Assembly: GCF_000385135.1 (NCBI RefSeq)
Contig: NZ_ARQM01000013.1
Coordinates: forward strand, 248,001-312,000
Length of the DNA: 64,000 bases
Direction: 5' to 3'
Source of the DNA: Promicromonospora sukumoe 327MFSha3.1
GTDB taxonomy: Bacteria > Actinomycetota > Actinomycetes > Actinomycetales > Cellulomonadaceae
Every line of letters starts with the position of its first letter. The stretch's first letter is position 1. The position numbers and the translations under genes are program-made. Positions 33,125-42,395 of the stretch are shown piece by piece. A model generated the notes under the pieces. That model ran no database searches, had not been told where the DNA came from, and worked only from the letters and a program-made list of their open reading frames with translations.

Positions 33125-33886
33125 ATGACGAACGCGTACGACGACAACACCCCGATCGCCCTGGTCACCGGAGCGAACAGAGGACTCGGTCTCGCCGTGG
33201 CCCGCCGACTGGCAGAGGCCGGCGCCACCGTGCTGGTGGGCGGGCGTGACACCGCCCGGGCGGCGGACGCGGCGACGACCCTGCGCGAGGCGGGGCTGGC
33301 CGCCCGGCCGGTGACGCTCGACGTGACCGACCAGGCCCAGGTGACGGCCGCCGCGGAGCACATCGGGCTCGGCTACGGCCGCCTGGACATCCTGGTCAAC
33401 AACGCGGGCATCCTGCCGGAGGCCACCGCGCCCGACCAGGAGCATCCGCTGGACCTGACCATGTTCCGCTCGACGTTCGAGACCAACCTGTTCGGCGCCG
33501 CAGCGGTCACGCAGGCGATGCTGCCGCTGCTGCGGCGGTCCGCCGCCGGCCGCATCGTGAACGTCTCGACCGCCATGGGCTCGCTGACCGAGCAGCTCGA
33601 CCCGCGGTCGCCGTACTTCGGCCTGGTCCTGCCCGCCTACCAGGGCTCGAAGGCCGCGCTCAACGCGCTGACCGTGGCCCTGTCCAAGTCGCTCGCGGAC
33701 ACGCCGATCCTCGTGAACTCGGTCTGCCCGGGCTGGGTCCGGACCGACCTGGGCGGTCCGGACAACCGGGCCGCGGCGCCGACGTCGCCCGAGGAGGCGG
33801 CACCGGTCGTGGCGCGCATGGCCCTGCTCGGGCCGGACGGTGCGAGCGGGACGTTCGTCGACCAGGCCGGTCCCCTCGCCTGGTGA
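33125..33886 (+). CDS. short-chain dehydrogenase/reductase
   Basis: This 253-residue oxidoreductase has the classical SDR set: cofactor motif TGANRGLG, adenine-binding LDVTD, NNAG, the catalytic Ser in NVSTAMGS, and YQGSK as the YxxxK motif. The Arg after the first motif (GANRG) and RD after strand 2 (VGGRDTARA) suggest NADPH preference. It resembles carbonyl reductase-like SDRs. It lies about 80 bases downstream of the MarR gene and may be part of the same stress response. The substrate is unknown. Confidence 0.92.
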   Translation: MTNAYDDNTPIALVTGANRGLGLAVARRLAEAGATVLVGGRDTARAADAATTLREAGLAARPVTLDVTDQAQVTAAAEHIGLGYGRLDILVNNAGILPEATAPDQEHPLDLTMFRSTFETNLFGAAAVTQAMLPLLRRSAAGRIVNVSTAMGSLTEQLDPRSPYFGLVLPAYQGSKAALNALTVALSKSLADTPILVNSVCPGWVRTDLGGPDNRAAAPTSPEEAAPVVARMALLGPDGASGTFVDQAGPLAW

Positions 33887-33907
33887 CCCGACCGGGCGGG
33901 CACGCAC

Positions 33908-33941
33908 GCGGCGCGCCCGTCCGCAGGGACGGACGCGCCGC
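33908..33941. terminator. GC-rich hairpin between convergent SDR and ehuA genes
   Basis: GCGGCGCG at 33908 pairs with CGCGCCGC at 33934-33941, and an inner stem CCGTCC/GGAC continues it. There is no T-tract. Confidence 0.55.
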
Positions 33942-33955
33942 GGGGCCAGGGGCGG

Positions 33956-34735
33956 TCAGAGGACCGCGCGGAGGAACTCCTGGGTCCGCTCGTTCTCCGG
34001 CGACGTGAAGATCGTCTCCGGGTGCGCCTCCTCGATGATCTTGCCGCCGTCGAACATCAGCACCCGGTTGGAGACCTCCCGGGCGAACTGCATCTCGTGC
34101 GTGACGATCAGCATGGTGATGTCGGTGGTCTCGGCGATGTTGCGGAGCACGCCGAGCACGTCGGCCACCAGCTCGGGGTCGAGCGCAGAGGTCACCTCGT
34201 CCAGGAGCAGGATCTCCGGCTCCATGGCCAGGGCGCGCGCGATGGCGACGCGCTGCTGCTGCCCGCCGGACAGCTGGGTGCAGCGGGCGTCGCGCTTGTC
34301 GGCCAGGCCCACCTTCTCCAGCAGGTCCTCGGCCCGGGCGACCGCCTGCGCCTTGGGGATCCCGAGCACGTGGATCGGGGCCTCGATGATGTTCTCCAGC
34401 ACCGACATGTTCGGGAACAGGTTGAACTGCTGGAACACCATCCCGACCCGGCGCCGCACGAGGCTGCGCCGCTTCTCCGGGATCGCGACGCGCTTGCCGC
34501 CGCGGATCTCGTGCGTGTACGGCTTCCCGTCCACGAGGATCAGGCCGTCGTTCGCCTCCTCCAGCGTCATGAGCAGACGCAGGATGGTCGTCTTGCCGGA
34601 GCCGGACGGTCCGATCAGCGTGACGCGGTCACCCTTGGCGACCGTGAAGTTCAGGCCGTCGAGCACGACGTTGTCGCCGAAGCGCTTGCCGACGCCCTGG
34701 AACTCGATGGCAGGGGTGGTGTCGTTGTCAGGCAA
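33956..34735 (-). CDS. ehuA: ectoine/hydroxyectoine-type ABC transporter ATP-binding protein
   Basis: This 259-residue polar-amino-acid-type ATPase has Walker A GPSGSGKTT, Q-loop MVFQQFNLFPNMSVLEN, signature LSGGQQQRVAIARAL, Walker B ILLLDEVTSALD and H-loop VTHEMQFAREV. The segment EAPIHVLGIPKAQA and the NERTQEFLRAVL ending resemble EhuA proteins. It overlaps ehuD by 8 bases. The complete set of binding protein, two permeases and ATPase supports import of ectoine or hydroxyectoine, used as osmoprotectant or carbon/nitrogen source; another polar amino acid is possible. Confidence 0.85.
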   Translation of the reverse strand: MPDNDTTPAIEFQGVGKRFGDNVVLDGLNFTVAKGDRVTLIGPSGSGKTTILRLLMTLEEANDGLILVDGKPYTHEIRGGKRVAIPEKRRSLVRRRVGMVFQQFNLFPNMSVLENIIEAPIHVLGIPKAQAVARAEDLLEKVGLADKRDARCTQLSGGQQQRVAIARALAMEPEILLLDEVTSALDPELVADVLGVLRNIAETTDITMLIVTHEMQFAREVSNRVLMFDGGKIIEEAHPETIFTSPENERTQEFLRAVL

Positions 34736-35369
34736 GACGGTTCTCCATTCGGCGGACGAGCAGCGAGGTCGGGTAGCTCACCAGGAGGAAGAGCAGGCCG
34801 GCGAGGGTGATCGCCTCGATGTAGCGGAAGTTCGCACCGCCGTACGCCTGCGCGGCGGCATACATCTCGACCACGTAGATGAAGGCCAGGAACGGCGTCT
34901 CCTTGAACATGGAGATCGCGTAGTTTCCCAGACCGGGCAGCGTGTTCCGGATCGCCTGCGGCAGGATCACCGCGCGCCAGGTCCGGCTGCGCGGCAGGTC
35001 GAGCGCGACGGCGGCCTCCCACTGCCCGCCCGGCACCGCGTCGATGCCGGCCCGGTAGACCTCCGACATGTAGGTCGCGTAATGGATGCCGAGCACCACG
35101 CAGCCGACGGCGAGCGACGGGAACTGCGTGAACATCAGGTTGGCGAACACGAGCTGCACCAGCAGCGGCGTGGACCGGATGAACTCGACCAGGAAGCCGA
35201 CCGGCATGGTGACGACCCGCACGCGGGACCGCCGCACGATCGCGACGACGAGCCCCAGCACCGCGGCGATGATCATGCCCACCACGGTCGCCAGGACAGT
35301 GATGCCCAGGCCCTTGATCAGATCGGGGAACACCGCGGCGGCGTGGTCCCAGCTCCAGAAGTCGTTCAT
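34728..35369 (-). CDS. ehuD: ectoine/hydroxyectoine-type ABC permease EhuD
   Basis: The 213-residue His/Glu-type permease starts MNDFWSWDHAAAVFPDLIKG, close to EhuD openings, and has five membrane segments. It carries the EFIRSTPLLVQLVF motif and the ATPase-contact loop (QWEAAVALDLPRSRTWRAVI). The ATG at 35369 overlaps the ehuC stop (ATGA). Confidence 0.84.
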   Translation of the reverse strand: MNDFWSWDHAAAVFPDLIKGLGITVLATVVGMIIAAVLGLVVAIVRRSRVRVVTMPVGFLVEFIRSTPLLVQLVFANLMFTQFPSLAVGCVVLGIHYATYMSEVYRAGIDAVPGGQWEAAVALDLPRSRTWRAVILPQAIRNTLPGLGNYAISMFKETPFLAFIYVVEMYAAAQAYGGANFRYIEAITLAGLLFLLVSYPTSLLVRRMENRLA

Positions 35370-36100
35370 GAGCGCACCTCCGTCCCGGCGGTTCTAGCGG
35401 GTGTCAGGCGCAGGACCTCGCGCAGCGACGGCCCCTGGCCGACCTTGTGCTTGGCGCGCGCCTCGAGCGCGTTCATCAGCAGCGTGAGCGCGTAGGCGAA
35501 CACGAAGTAGAGCAGCAGGCCCACCGTGTAGGCGAACACCGTGTCGGTCGTGCCCTTGCGCAGCTCCCCGATGAAGAAGTTGAGGTCGTGCAGCGTGATG
35601 TAGGCCGCCAGGGCGGAACCCTTGACGAGCTGGATCAGCAGGTTCGTGAACATGGGCATCATCAGCGGCCAGGCCTGCGGCAGGATCACGCGGCGCAGGC
35701 GGTGCACACCACCCAGGTCGAGCGCCGTGGCCGCCTCCCACTGTCCGGTGGGCACGGAGTTGATCGAACCACGCACCACCTCGGCGGCATAGGCGCCGTA
35801 GTTGAGCCCGAGCGCGATGATGCCGCAGGCCAGCGGGTCGAGCTCGACGTAGAACGGCGGCAGCGGCAGCACGTAGTACAGCCAGAAGATCTGCACCACG
35901 AGCGACGTGCCGCGGAAGAACTCCACGACCACCCGGGACGGCACCCGCGCCCACCGGGTCCGGGCTCGGGAGCCCAGGCCCAGGCCGAACGCGATGATCA
36001 GCGCGAGTACCGCACCGGCGATCGTGAGCTGGAGAGTGACGAGAATTCCTTCGCCGAGCTGCGGCAGCAGATCGACGAGCTTTTGCACGTTGTCGGACAC
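35366..36100 (-). CDS. ehuC: ectoine/hydroxyectoine-type ABC permease EhuC
   Basis: This 244-residue permease of the polar amino acid family has TM1 around GILVTLQLTIAGAVLALIIA, the conserved FFRGTSLVVQIFWLYYVLP, and the ATPase loop GQWEAATALDLGGVHRLRRV. It begins 8 bases downstream of the ehuB stop. It forms the channel with EhuD. Confidence 0.84.
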   Translation of the reverse strand: MSDNVQKLVDLLPQLGEGILVTLQLTIAGAVLALIIAFGLGLGSRARTRWARVPSRVVVEFFRGTSLVVQIFWLYYVLPLPPFYVELDPLACGIIALGLNYGAYAAEVVRGSINSVPTGQWEAATALDLGGVHRLRRVILPQAWPLMMPMFTNLLIQLVKGSALAAYITLHDLNFFIGELRKGTTDTVFAYTVGLLLYFVFAYALTLLMNALEARAKHKVGQGPSLREVLRLTPARTAGTEVRS

Positions 36101-36108
36101 GTGCGGGG

Positions 36109-37038
36109 TCAGCTGTCGAGGCCGAGCTCCGGGGCCAGGTCCTTGGCCAGCGACTCCAGGTCGCCCTCACAGAGCTTCTCGGTGGTCAGGCCCTCGACGG
36201 GGCGCTCGGCGGCGGTGAAGCCGAACGGGCCTGCGATCTCCATCCAGCGGTCCTCGTCGGAGACGATCTCGGCGAGCTTCTCGTTGTACGCGTCGCGAAG
36301 CTCCTCCTCGCCCTTCGGGAAGACCGTGGCGCCGGCGCCGATCTGCGGCACGCCGTCGATCACAGCCACGAAGGAGTCGGTGACCTCGACGTCGGCGTTC
36401 GAGCGCGCCACCAGCGCGTTGAGCGAGATGGCGGTCAGCGCCGACGCGTCGGCCCGGCCCGAGGTGACGGCGTCGAGCGCGTCCTGCGGCGAGCCGACCT
36501 TGACGGTCTCGATCCCGAGGGACTTGGTGTAGCCCTCCTCGATGGCGCCGCTGAGCACGGCGAGCTTCACGCCGGCGTCCTTGGCGGACTGCATGTCCGT
36601 CAGGTTGTCAGGGTTGCCCGTCGGCGTCAGGAACGCCGTCGTGTACATGATCTCGGGCTCGGAGAAGATCGCCTCCGAGCAGCGCTCGGGAAGGATCGAC
36701 ATCCCGGCGCTCACGGCGTCGTACCGGCCGGCGGTCAGGCCGGGGATGAGCGAGTTCCACTCCGTCTGCACGCCCTCGACGGTGTCGATGCCGAGCTCGC
36801 TGAAGATCGCCTCGTTCAGCTTGATGGTGGCTCCGGTGAGCTCGCCGCCGTCCTCGTAGGAGTAGGGCTCCTCACCGTTGAAGGCGACGGTGATGGTGCC
36901 GTCGTCCTGGAGCTGCTGGAGCGCGCCACCGGCCTGGTCCGGGGCCGTCGACGAGCACGCGGCCAGCGCGGCCAGGGTCAGTACGGACCCTGCGGCGAGG
37001 ACGGCTCGGCGCAGCGGGCGGACGCTTGATCTAGACAT
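36109..37038 (-). CDS. ehuB: ectoine/hydroxyectoine-type solute-binding lipoprotein
   Basis: This 309-residue lipoprotein has a signal peptide and lipobox (LTLAALAACSS). The SBP_bac_3 fold follows, with EhuB-like segments TITVAFNGEEPYSYEDGG, GVQTEWNSLIPGLTAGRYD and SAGMSILPERCSEAIFSEPE. EhuB binds ectoine and hydroxyectoine with high affinity. The ATG at 37038 follows GAAGGGA and lies opposite the divergent GntR-type regulator. First gene of ehuBCDA. The assignment relies on remembered family motifs; conservation of the aromatic binding pocket was not tested. Confidence 0.84.
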   Translation of the reverse strand: MSRSSVRPLRRAVLAAGSVLTLAALAACSSTAPDQAGGALQQLQDDGTITVAFNGEEPYSYEDGGELTGATIKLNEAIFSELGIDTVEGVQTEWNSLIPGLTAGRYDAVSAGMSILPERCSEAIFSEPEIMYTTAFLTPTGNPDNLTDMQSAKDAGVKLAVLSGAIEEGYTKSLGIETVKVGSPQDALDAVTSGRADASALTAISLNALVARSNADVEVTDSFVAVIDGVPQIGAGATVFPKGEEELRDAYNEKLAEIVSDEDRWMEIAGPFGFTAAERPVEGLTTEKLCEGDLESLAKDLAPELGLDS

Positions 37039-37153
37039 GGTTCCCTTCACGCCACCCCGGCAGAAAAGCAAAGCCCGGGTGGGCTGGAGTTCACGGACGG
37101 CTCGCCACCGTAGCGGAATGACGACGTTCAGACAATCTAGCGTTCGACATTAT

Positions 37154-37167
37154 GATTGTCTACAATC
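37154..37167. promoter_or_regulatory. probable GntR/FCD operator GATTGTCTACAATC
   Basis: The 14-bp palindrome GATTGT-CT-ACAATC lies between the divergent ehuB and gntR genes. A second half-site GACAATC is at 37131-37137. FCD-type GntR proteins bind short ATTGTnnACAAT-like palindromes, so autoregulation and ehu control are likely. Confidence 0.6.
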
Positions 37168-37275
37168 TGCTAGTTCACCCGGCCGGAACCGCCCCGGAGA
37201 CCGCCGTGGCCGCACAGAAGCCTGCGCACCGGGGATGATGTCGTCATCGACGTTGCGCTCACGGAAGGAGCACCG

Positions 37276-38043
37276 ATGTACCACCCGCCACGGGCCACCC
37301 TGGCGACTGCGCCGTCCTTCTCGCGCGTGACGCGTCCCTCGACCGTCGACCTGATCCAGACCGAGCTGCGCAACGCGGTGTACGCGGGCGTGCTCGCCGT
37401 CGGCTCGCCGATCCGCGAGGTGGAGGTGGCGACGCAGCTCGGCGTGAGCCGCGGGCCGCTGCGGGAGGCCGCCCAGCGCCTGGTCCAGGAGGGGCTGCTG
37501 GTGGCGACGCCGGGGCGCGGCATGCGCGTCGCGACGATCTCGCGGGAGCGGCTCCCGGCGCTCTACGAGGCGCGCAAGTCGGTGGAGATCACCGCGGCCC
37601 GCCTGCTCGTCCGCTCCGGGGACGACGCCGCGCTGTCGAGCGTGCGCCGGGCGCACGACGAGCTCGTCGACGCGAACCGCACCGGTGACGCCCGCCGGGT
37701 CGGCGGGGCCGACCTGAACCTGCACTGGGCGCTCGTAGCGGCGACCGGTAACCCCTGGCTCACCCGCTGGATGACCACGCTCATCGTCGAGGTGCGGATG
37801 GCCACCTTCTCCGTGAGCGACGAGTACGTGGTCCGCAAGGACACCGCCGACGCACACGCCGTGATCGTCGAGCGGCTCGAGGCCCGCGACGAGGAGGGCC
37901 TCGTCAGGACCATCACCGACATGCTCGACGGCGCCGTCGCGCGGCTGCTCGGCAAGGAGGACAAGCCGGTCGAGACACTCGAGGAGCCGGCGGACGCGCC
38001 GGCGATCACCCTCGGCCCGATCGACGCGCCGGACGAGCCGTAG
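37276..38043 (+). CDS. GntR family regulator with FCD domain
   Basis: This 255-residue regulator has an N-terminal winged helix (REVEVATQLGVSRGPLREAA, then LVQEGLLVATPGRGMRVA) and an FCD ligand-binding domain from about residue 95. Its metal-binding Asp/His residues are visible in ADLNLHWALV and DTADAHAVIVERL. The ATG at 37276 follows GAAGGAGC. It is divergent from ehuBCDA, and is likely to repress it until a ligand binds. This differs from the MocR-type EnuR seen in many ectoine-use clusters. A Pro/Asp-rich tail of 25 residues follows the FCD domain. Confidence 0.88.
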   Translation: MYHPPRATLATAPSFSRVTRPSTVDLIQTELRNAVYAGVLAVGSPIREVEVATQLGVSRGPLREAAQRLVQEGLLVATPGRGMRVATISRERLPALYEARKSVEITAARLLVRSGDDAALSSVRRAHDELVDANRTGDARRVGGADLNLHWALVAATGNPWLTRWMTTLIVEVRMATFSVSDEYVVRKDTADAHAVIVERLEARDEEGLVRTITDMLDGAVARLLGKEDKPVETLEEPADAPAITLGPIDAPDEP

Positions 38044-38079
38044 GGCTCGAGCCCGGCCCGCTGGTCGAGCCGTCTCGCT

Positions 38080-38098
38080 GGTCGAGCCTGTCGAGACC
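38080..38098. repeat. variant copy of the 19-base dispersed element
   Basis: GGTCGAGCCTGTCGAGACC differs by one base from the element at 10296, 27141 and 40649. It lies between the convergent gntR and ROK genes, next to a half copy at 38063. Confidence 0.7.
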
Positions 38099-38116
38099 CG
38101 GCCCCCGACCGGCCGC

Positions 38117-39355
38117 CTAGACCCAGGCCGCCGGGTCCGCGAGCACGGCCTGCAGCACCTCGCGGGCACCGCCCGTCAGCGCTGCCTGCGGCCCGGCCTG
38201 CGCGGCCCTGACCTGCAGGTCCACGAACGGGGCCGCGAGCACGCGGTCGGCGAGCACGGCCTCGATGTCGGCGCGCAGCCACGGCAGCAGGTCGGTGTAG
38301 GCGCCGCCGAGCACGATCGTCGAGACGTCGAGCAGGTTCACGAAGTCGGCGAGCGCCGAGCCGAGGGCCCGCCCGGCGGGGAGGGCGCCGTCGGCCGACG
38401 CTCCCCCGCTGTCCGGCACCCCCGGGCCGCCGTCGGCGAGGCGTTCGACGAGCGCGGCGAGCGGGGCGTCGGGCGGTAGCCCCGCCGCGCGCATCATGGC
38501 CGCCTTGCCCGCGTACTGTTCCAGGCAGCCGAAGGCGCCGCACGAGCAGCGCGGCCCGGCGGGGTCGACGACGACGTGCCCGATCTCGCCGTTCCAGCCC
38601 CGCTCCCCCAGGAAGAGCGCGCGGTCGACGACGATGGCCGCGCCGATGCCGACGTCACCCGAGACGAAGACGAACGAGTCGGGCGCGGCGACGTCGGACC
38701 CGCCGGCGAGCTCCGCGAGCGCCGCGAGCTTGGCCTCGTTGGCGATGCGGACGGGCAGCTCGCCAAGGCCCAGCAGGCCGACCGGCTCGAGCGATGACCA
38801 GCCCAGGTTGGGCGCCACCTCCAGCAGGCCGGTGCGCGGGTCGACCAGGCCCGGCAGGGCGAGCCGCGCGCCCGCGACCGTCATGCCCGCCGCGGCGACG
38901 CCGTCGCACACCTCGCGGGCGAGCTCGCCGAGGCGGCCGAGCACCACGGCGGGGTCGCTGTCGTGGAACGCGCCCGGGACCACGCGGTCGGCCACGACCT
39001 CGCCGGTGAGATCGAGCACACGCACGCCCAGGTAGTCCACGTTGACCTCGAGGCCGAGGCCCACGAGGGACCGGGGTGCCGGGACCAGCGGGACAGCGGG
39101 CCGGCCGGCCCGGCCGCCGGTCACGGCGGGCAGCTCGCGCACCAGGCGCGCGGCCACGAGCTGGTCCACCAGCGTGGACACCGTGGCCCGGGCCAGACCG
39201 GTCGCGGCCGCCACCCCCGCGCGGGAGAGTGGTTCAGGCACCTCGAACACCGCGCGGGCGACGAGCTCCAGGTTGTGCTCGCGCAGGGAGTGCTGGCGGG
39301 CCGCGGCGGGGCCCGTCCGCGTGGAGGTGTCGTGGGCGGTCCCGGCGGTGGTCAC
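38117..39355 (-). CDS. xylR: ROK family transcriptional repressor, probable XylR
   Basis: This 412-residue protein has an N-terminal HTH ([20 protein letters not shown]) and a ROK sugar-kinase-like domain with the zinc motif [11 protein letters not shown] and sugar-site segments [12 protein letters not shown] and [10 protein letters not shown]. Such ROK repressors bind xylose or similar sugars and release the xyl promoter. The GTG at 39355 sits next to the divergent xylA promoter. The open frame continues to 40588 antisense to xylA, which is a shadow. The locus order xylR-xylA-xylB is usual in actinobacteria. Confidence 0.87.
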   Translation of the reverse strand: MTTAGTAHDTSTRTGPAAARQHSLREHNLELVARAVFEVPEPLSRAGVAAATGLARATVSTLVDQLVAARLVRELPAVTGGRAGRPAVPLVPAPRSLVGLGLEVNVDYLGVRVLDLTGEVVADRVVPGAFHDSDPAVVLGRLGELAREVCDGVAAAGMTVAGARLALPGLVDPRTGLLEVAPNLGWSSLEPVGLLGLGELPVRIANEAKLAALAELAGGSDVAAPDSFVFVSGDVGIGAAIVVDRALFLGERGWNGEIGHVVVDPAGPRCSCGAFGCLEQYAGKAAMMRAAGLPPDAPLAALVERLADGGPGVPDSGGASADGALPAGRALGSALADFVNLLDVSTIVLGGAYTDLLPWLRADIEAVLADRVLAAPFVDLQVRAAQAGPQAALTGGAREVLQAVLADPAAWV

Positions 39356-39383
39356 GCCTTGACTGTAGCCGAGGGCCGGGTAA

Positions 39384-39402
39384 TAGTTCAGTCGTACAAC
39401 TA
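39384..39402. promoter_or_regulatory. probable XylR operator
   Basis: The imperfect palindrome TAGTTCAGTCGTACAACTA lies between the divergent xylR and xylA genes. Its AGTT...AACT ends match the usual ROK/XylR binding pattern. Confidence 0.5.
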
Positions 39403-39445
39403 ATGCGGCGCCGCATGCCGGGGCCGCCCTCGACGAGGAGACCCC

Positions 39446-40600
39446 GTGAGCGACATCAAGTACTCGTTCGGCCTGTGGACCGTCGGCTGGCCCGCCGCCG
39501 ACCCGTTCGGCACGGCGACCCGCCCCGAGCTGGACCCGGCCGAGTCGGTCCGCAAGCTCGCCGACCTCGGTGCCTGGGGCTTCACGTTCCACGACAACGA
39601 CGTCTACCCCTTCGGCTCGGACGACACCGAGCGCCAGAAGCACATCGACTCCGTCAAGAAGGCCTCCGCCGACACCGGCCTGGTCTGCGAGATGGTCACC
39701 ACCAACACGTTCACGCACCCCGTCTTCAAGGACGGCGCGTTCACCTCCAACAACCGCGAGGTGCGCCGCTTCGGCCTGCGCAAGGTGCTGCGCAACGTGG
39801 ACCTCGCCGCCGACATGGGCGCGTCCACGTTCGTCATGTGGGGTGGCCGCGAGGGCACCGAGTACGACAACTCGAAGGACCTCAACGCCGCGCACGCGCG
39901 CTACGCCGAGGGCATCGACACCGTCGCCTCGTACATCAAGGAGAAGGGCTACGGGCTGAAGATCGCCCTGGAGCCCAAGCCGAACGAGCCCCGCGGCGAC
40001 ATCTTCCTGCCGACCATCGGGCACGCCATCGCGCTGATCGACTCGCTCGACAACGCCGACATCGTGGGCCTCAACCCCGAGGTCGGTCACGAGCAAATGG
40101 CCGGCCTGAACTACACGCACGGCATCGCCCTGGCGCTGCACGTGGGCAAGCTGTTCCACATCGACCTGAACGGTCAGCACGGCCCGAAGTACGACCAGGA
40201 CCTCGTGTTCGGTCACGGCGACCTGCTGTCCGCGTTCTTCACCGTGGACCTGCTGGAGAACGGCTTCCCGAACGGCGGCCCCCGCTACGAGGGCCCGCGC
40301 CACTTCGACTACAAGCCCTCGCGCACCGAGTACCTCGACGGCGTGTGGGAGTCGGCCGCGGCCAACATGAAGACCTACGACCTGCTCGCCGCCAAGGCGA
40401 AGCAGTACCGCGAGGACCCCGAGGTCCAGGCCGCGTTCGAGCAGGCCGGGATCTTCGAGCTGGGCCAGTCGACGCTCGCCGAGGGCGAGTCGTTCGACTC
40501 CTTCCTCGCCGAGGCCGACCCCGACGTCGACGCCCTCGCCGAGAAGGACTACGGCCTGGTCCGCCTGCACCAGCTGGCGCTGAACCACCTGATCGGCTGA
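39446..40600 (+). CDS. xylA: xylose isomerase
   Basis: This 384-residue class I enzyme converts D-xylose to D-xylulose. The catalytic His lies in [14 protein letters not shown], and the metal-binding residues are in [12 protein letters not shown] (Glu, Lys), [13 protein letters not shown] (Glu, His) and [16 protein letters not shown] (Asp residues). The length matches Streptomyces/Actinoplanes enzymes. The GTG at 39446 follows GAGGAGACCCC. It is divergent from the ROK repressor and separated from xylB by 180 bases holding an inverted repeat. Confidence 0.96.
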   Translation: MSDIKYSFGLWTVGWPAADPFGTATRPELDPAESVRKLADLGAWGFTFHDNDVYPFGSDDTERQKHIDSVKKASADTGLVCEMVTTNTFTHPVFKDGAFTSNNREVRRFGLRKVLRNVDLAADMGASTFVMWGGREGTEYDNSKDLNAAHARYAEGIDTVASYIKEKGYGLKIALEPKPNEPRGDIFLPTIGHAIALIDSLDNADIVGLNPEVGHEQMAGLNYTHGIALALHVGKLFHIDLNGQHGPKYDQDLVFGHGDLLSAFFTVDLLENGFPNGGPRYEGPRHFDYKPSRTEYLDGVWESAAANMKTYDLLAAKAKQYREDPEVQAAFEQAGIFELGQSTLAEGESFDSFLAEADPDVDALAEKDYGLVRLHQLALNHLIG

Positions 40601-40648
40601 CCCCTCCGCCGGTCAAGCCACATCCGCTGGTCGAGCCGGCCCACCGCT

Positions 40649-40692
40649 GGTCGAGCTTGTCGAGACCTCACCAGGTCTCGACAAGCTCGACC
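40649..40692. repeat. inverted pair of the 19-base dispersed element between xylA and xylB
   Basis: GGTCGAGCTTGTCGAGACC at 40649-40667 faces its perfect complement at 40674-40692 across a 6-base loop (TCACCA). A half copy precedes it at 40629. It may act as an attenuating hairpin in the xylAB transcript. Confidence 0.8.
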
Positions 40693-40782
40693 GACGTGCG
40701 TCCGACACGCTCGACCAGCGTGCGTCCGACGCGCTGTAGCGTGTCAGTCGCCTCTCCCTACGAACCACCTCCTGGAGCACCG

Positions 40783-42291
40783 ATGCCCCTCGTCGCCGGC
40801 GTGGACACGTCCACGCAGTCCTGCAAGATCGTCGTGCGCGACGCCGAGACCGGGGCGCTGGTCCGCACCGGTTCCGCCAAGCACCCCGACGGCACGGAGG
40901 TGGACCCGCAGCACTGGTGGGACGCCTTCCAGGAGGCGGCAGCCGCCGCGGGCGGCCTGGCCGACGTCGCCGCGATCTCGGTGGGCGGCCAGCAGCACGG
41001 CATGGTCACCCTCGATGCCGACGGCAACGTCGTGCGCCCGGCGCTGCTCTGGAACGACACCCGCTCCGCGCCGTCGGCCGAGGCTCTGATCAGCGAGCTC
41101 GGCGACGGCAGCCGCGAGGCCGGGGCGCAGGCCTGGGCCGACGCCGTCGGCTCCGTGCTCGTCGCGTCCCTGACCGTCACCAAGCTGCGCTGGCTGCGCG
41201 ACAACGAGCCCGAGAACGCGGCCCGCGTCGCCGCCGTCGCGCTCCCCCACGACTGGCTGTCGTGGCGCATCGCGGGCTACGGCCCCGCGGGCGACCCGAC
41301 CGCTCCCCTGGGCCCGCAGCTCGACAAGCTGTTCACCGACCGCTCGGACGCCTCGGGCACCGGGTACTACGACGCCGCCGTCGGCGAGTACCGGCCTGAC
41401 CTGCTGGAACGCGCCCTGGGCCGGACCGACGTCGTGCTCCCGCGCGTGGTCGGCGTGGCCGAGGCGGGCGCCGTCGCACACCCGAGCATCGCGGGCGCCG
41501 ACCTCGACCCTTCGACAGGCTCAGGGACCGGCTGCCTCATCGGCCCCGGCGCGGGCGACAACGCCGGCGCGTCCCTCGGGCTCGGCATGACGCCGGGCGA
41601 CATCGCCATCTCGATCGGCACCTCCGGTGTGGTGTCCGCCGTCGCTCCCAAGCGCACCGCGGACGGCACCGGCGCGATCAACGGGTTCGCCGACGCGACC
41701 GGGAACGCCCTCATGCTCGCCGTCACGCTCAACGCGGCGCGCGTGCTGGACGCCGCCCGCGAGGTGCTCGACGTCGACTTCGACGAACTCGCCGAGCTGG
41801 CGCTCCAGGCCCCGCCCGGCTCCGACGGCCTGGTGCTCGTGCCGTACCTGGAGGGCGAGCGCACCCCCAACCGGCCCGACGCCACCGGCACGCTGCACGG
41901 CATCCGCCTCGCGACGTCGACCCGCTCGCACCTGGCGCGCGCCTACATCGAGGGCATGCTCTGCGGGCTCGCCGACGGTCTGGACGCGCTGCGCGCCCAG
42001 GGTGTCGCGGTGGAGCGCGTGATGCTGATCGGCGGTGCCGCGCAGTCCCCGGCCGTGCAGCAGATCGCCCCGCAGGTCTTCGGCCTGCCGATCGGCATCC
42101 CCGAGCCGGGCGAGTACGTGGCCGACGGCGCCGCGCGCCAGGCCGCGTGGACGCTCGCCGCGGCGTCGGCCCCGGGCGGCGCGGACGACGTCGCCGCACC
42201 CGCCTGGTCGACGACGATCGCGACCACGCTGGCGGCCGACCCGAAGCCCGTGGTTCGCGAGCAGTACGCGGCGGTCCGCGACCTGGTCTGA
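40783..42291 (+). CDS. xylB: xylulokinase
   Basis: This 502-residue FGGY kinase phosphorylates D-xylulose. It shows the N-terminal [13 protein letters not shown], the substrate motif [14 protein letters not shown], the C-terminal ATP-site [11 protein letters not shown], the FGGY signature region ([15 protein letters not shown]) and [14 protein letters not shown]. The ATG at 40783 has a CCTGGAG stretch upstream. Around residues 242-252 the protein reads [11 protein letters not shown], encoded by a repeat-like stretch at 41508-41530, an apparent in-frame insertion just before the conserved GPGAGDN loop. The active-site motifs are intact, so function is likely retained. Confidence 0.95.
   Translation: MPLVAGVDTSTQSCKIVVRDAETGALVRTGSAKHPDGTEVDPQHWWDAFQEAAAAAGGLADVAAISVGGQQHGMVTLDADGNVVRPALLWNDTRSAPSAEALISELGDGSREAGAQAWADAVGSVLVASLTVTKLRWLRDNEPENAARVAAVALPHDWLSWRIAGYGPAGDPTAPLGPQLDKLFTDRSDASGTGYYDAAVGEYRPDLLERALGRTDVVLPRVVGVAEAGAVAHPSIAGADLDPSTGSGTGCLIGPGAGDNAGASLGLGMTPGDIAISIGTSGVVSAVAPKRTADGTGAINGFADATGNALMLAVTLNAARVLDAAREVLDVDFDELAELALQAPPGSDGLVLVPYLEGERTPNRPDATGTLHGIRLATSTRSHLARAYIEGMLCGLADGLDALRAQGVAVERVMLIGGAAQSPAVQQIAPQVFGLPIGIPEPGEYVADGAARQAAWTLAAASAPGGADDVAAPAWSTTIATTLAADPKPVVREQYAAVRDLV
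41508..41530. repeat. TTCGACAGGCTCAGGGACC-type element inside xylB
   Basis: The stretch centred on CTTCGACAGGCTCAGGG resembles the dispersed intergenic repeats of actinobacteria (related to the TCGAGCCTGTCGAGACC family above). It adds about 8-11 codons in frame to xylB. Confidence 0.5.
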
Positions 42292-42334
42292 GCTGTCGGC
42301 GGGCGTGGCCGCGCCCGGGAACCACCACGAACTC

Positions 42335-42383
42335 GGGGTGTGTTGCTCTCAGTAGAACTTGTCTACGCAGAGCAACACACCCC
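42335..42383. terminator. hairpin between convergent xylB and folA
   Basis: Perfect 15-bp arms (GGGGTGTGTTGCTCT at 42335-42349 with 42369-42383) enclose a 19-base loop that itself holds a GTAGA/TCTAC stem. It fits a bidirectional terminator, though no T-tract is present. Confidence 0.7.
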
Positions 42384-42395
42384 GGATTCGTACGG

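Noticed and set aside
39356-40588. Upstream extension of the ROK repressor frame to a total of 823 codons.
   Set aside because: The added part is antisense to xylA and has no domain; the HTH begins just after the GTG at 39355.
10293-40692. GGTCGAGCTTGTCGAGACC copies as parS or replication-related sites.
   Set aside because: The usual parS core (TGTTTCACGTGAAACA) is different and no parA/parB gene is near.
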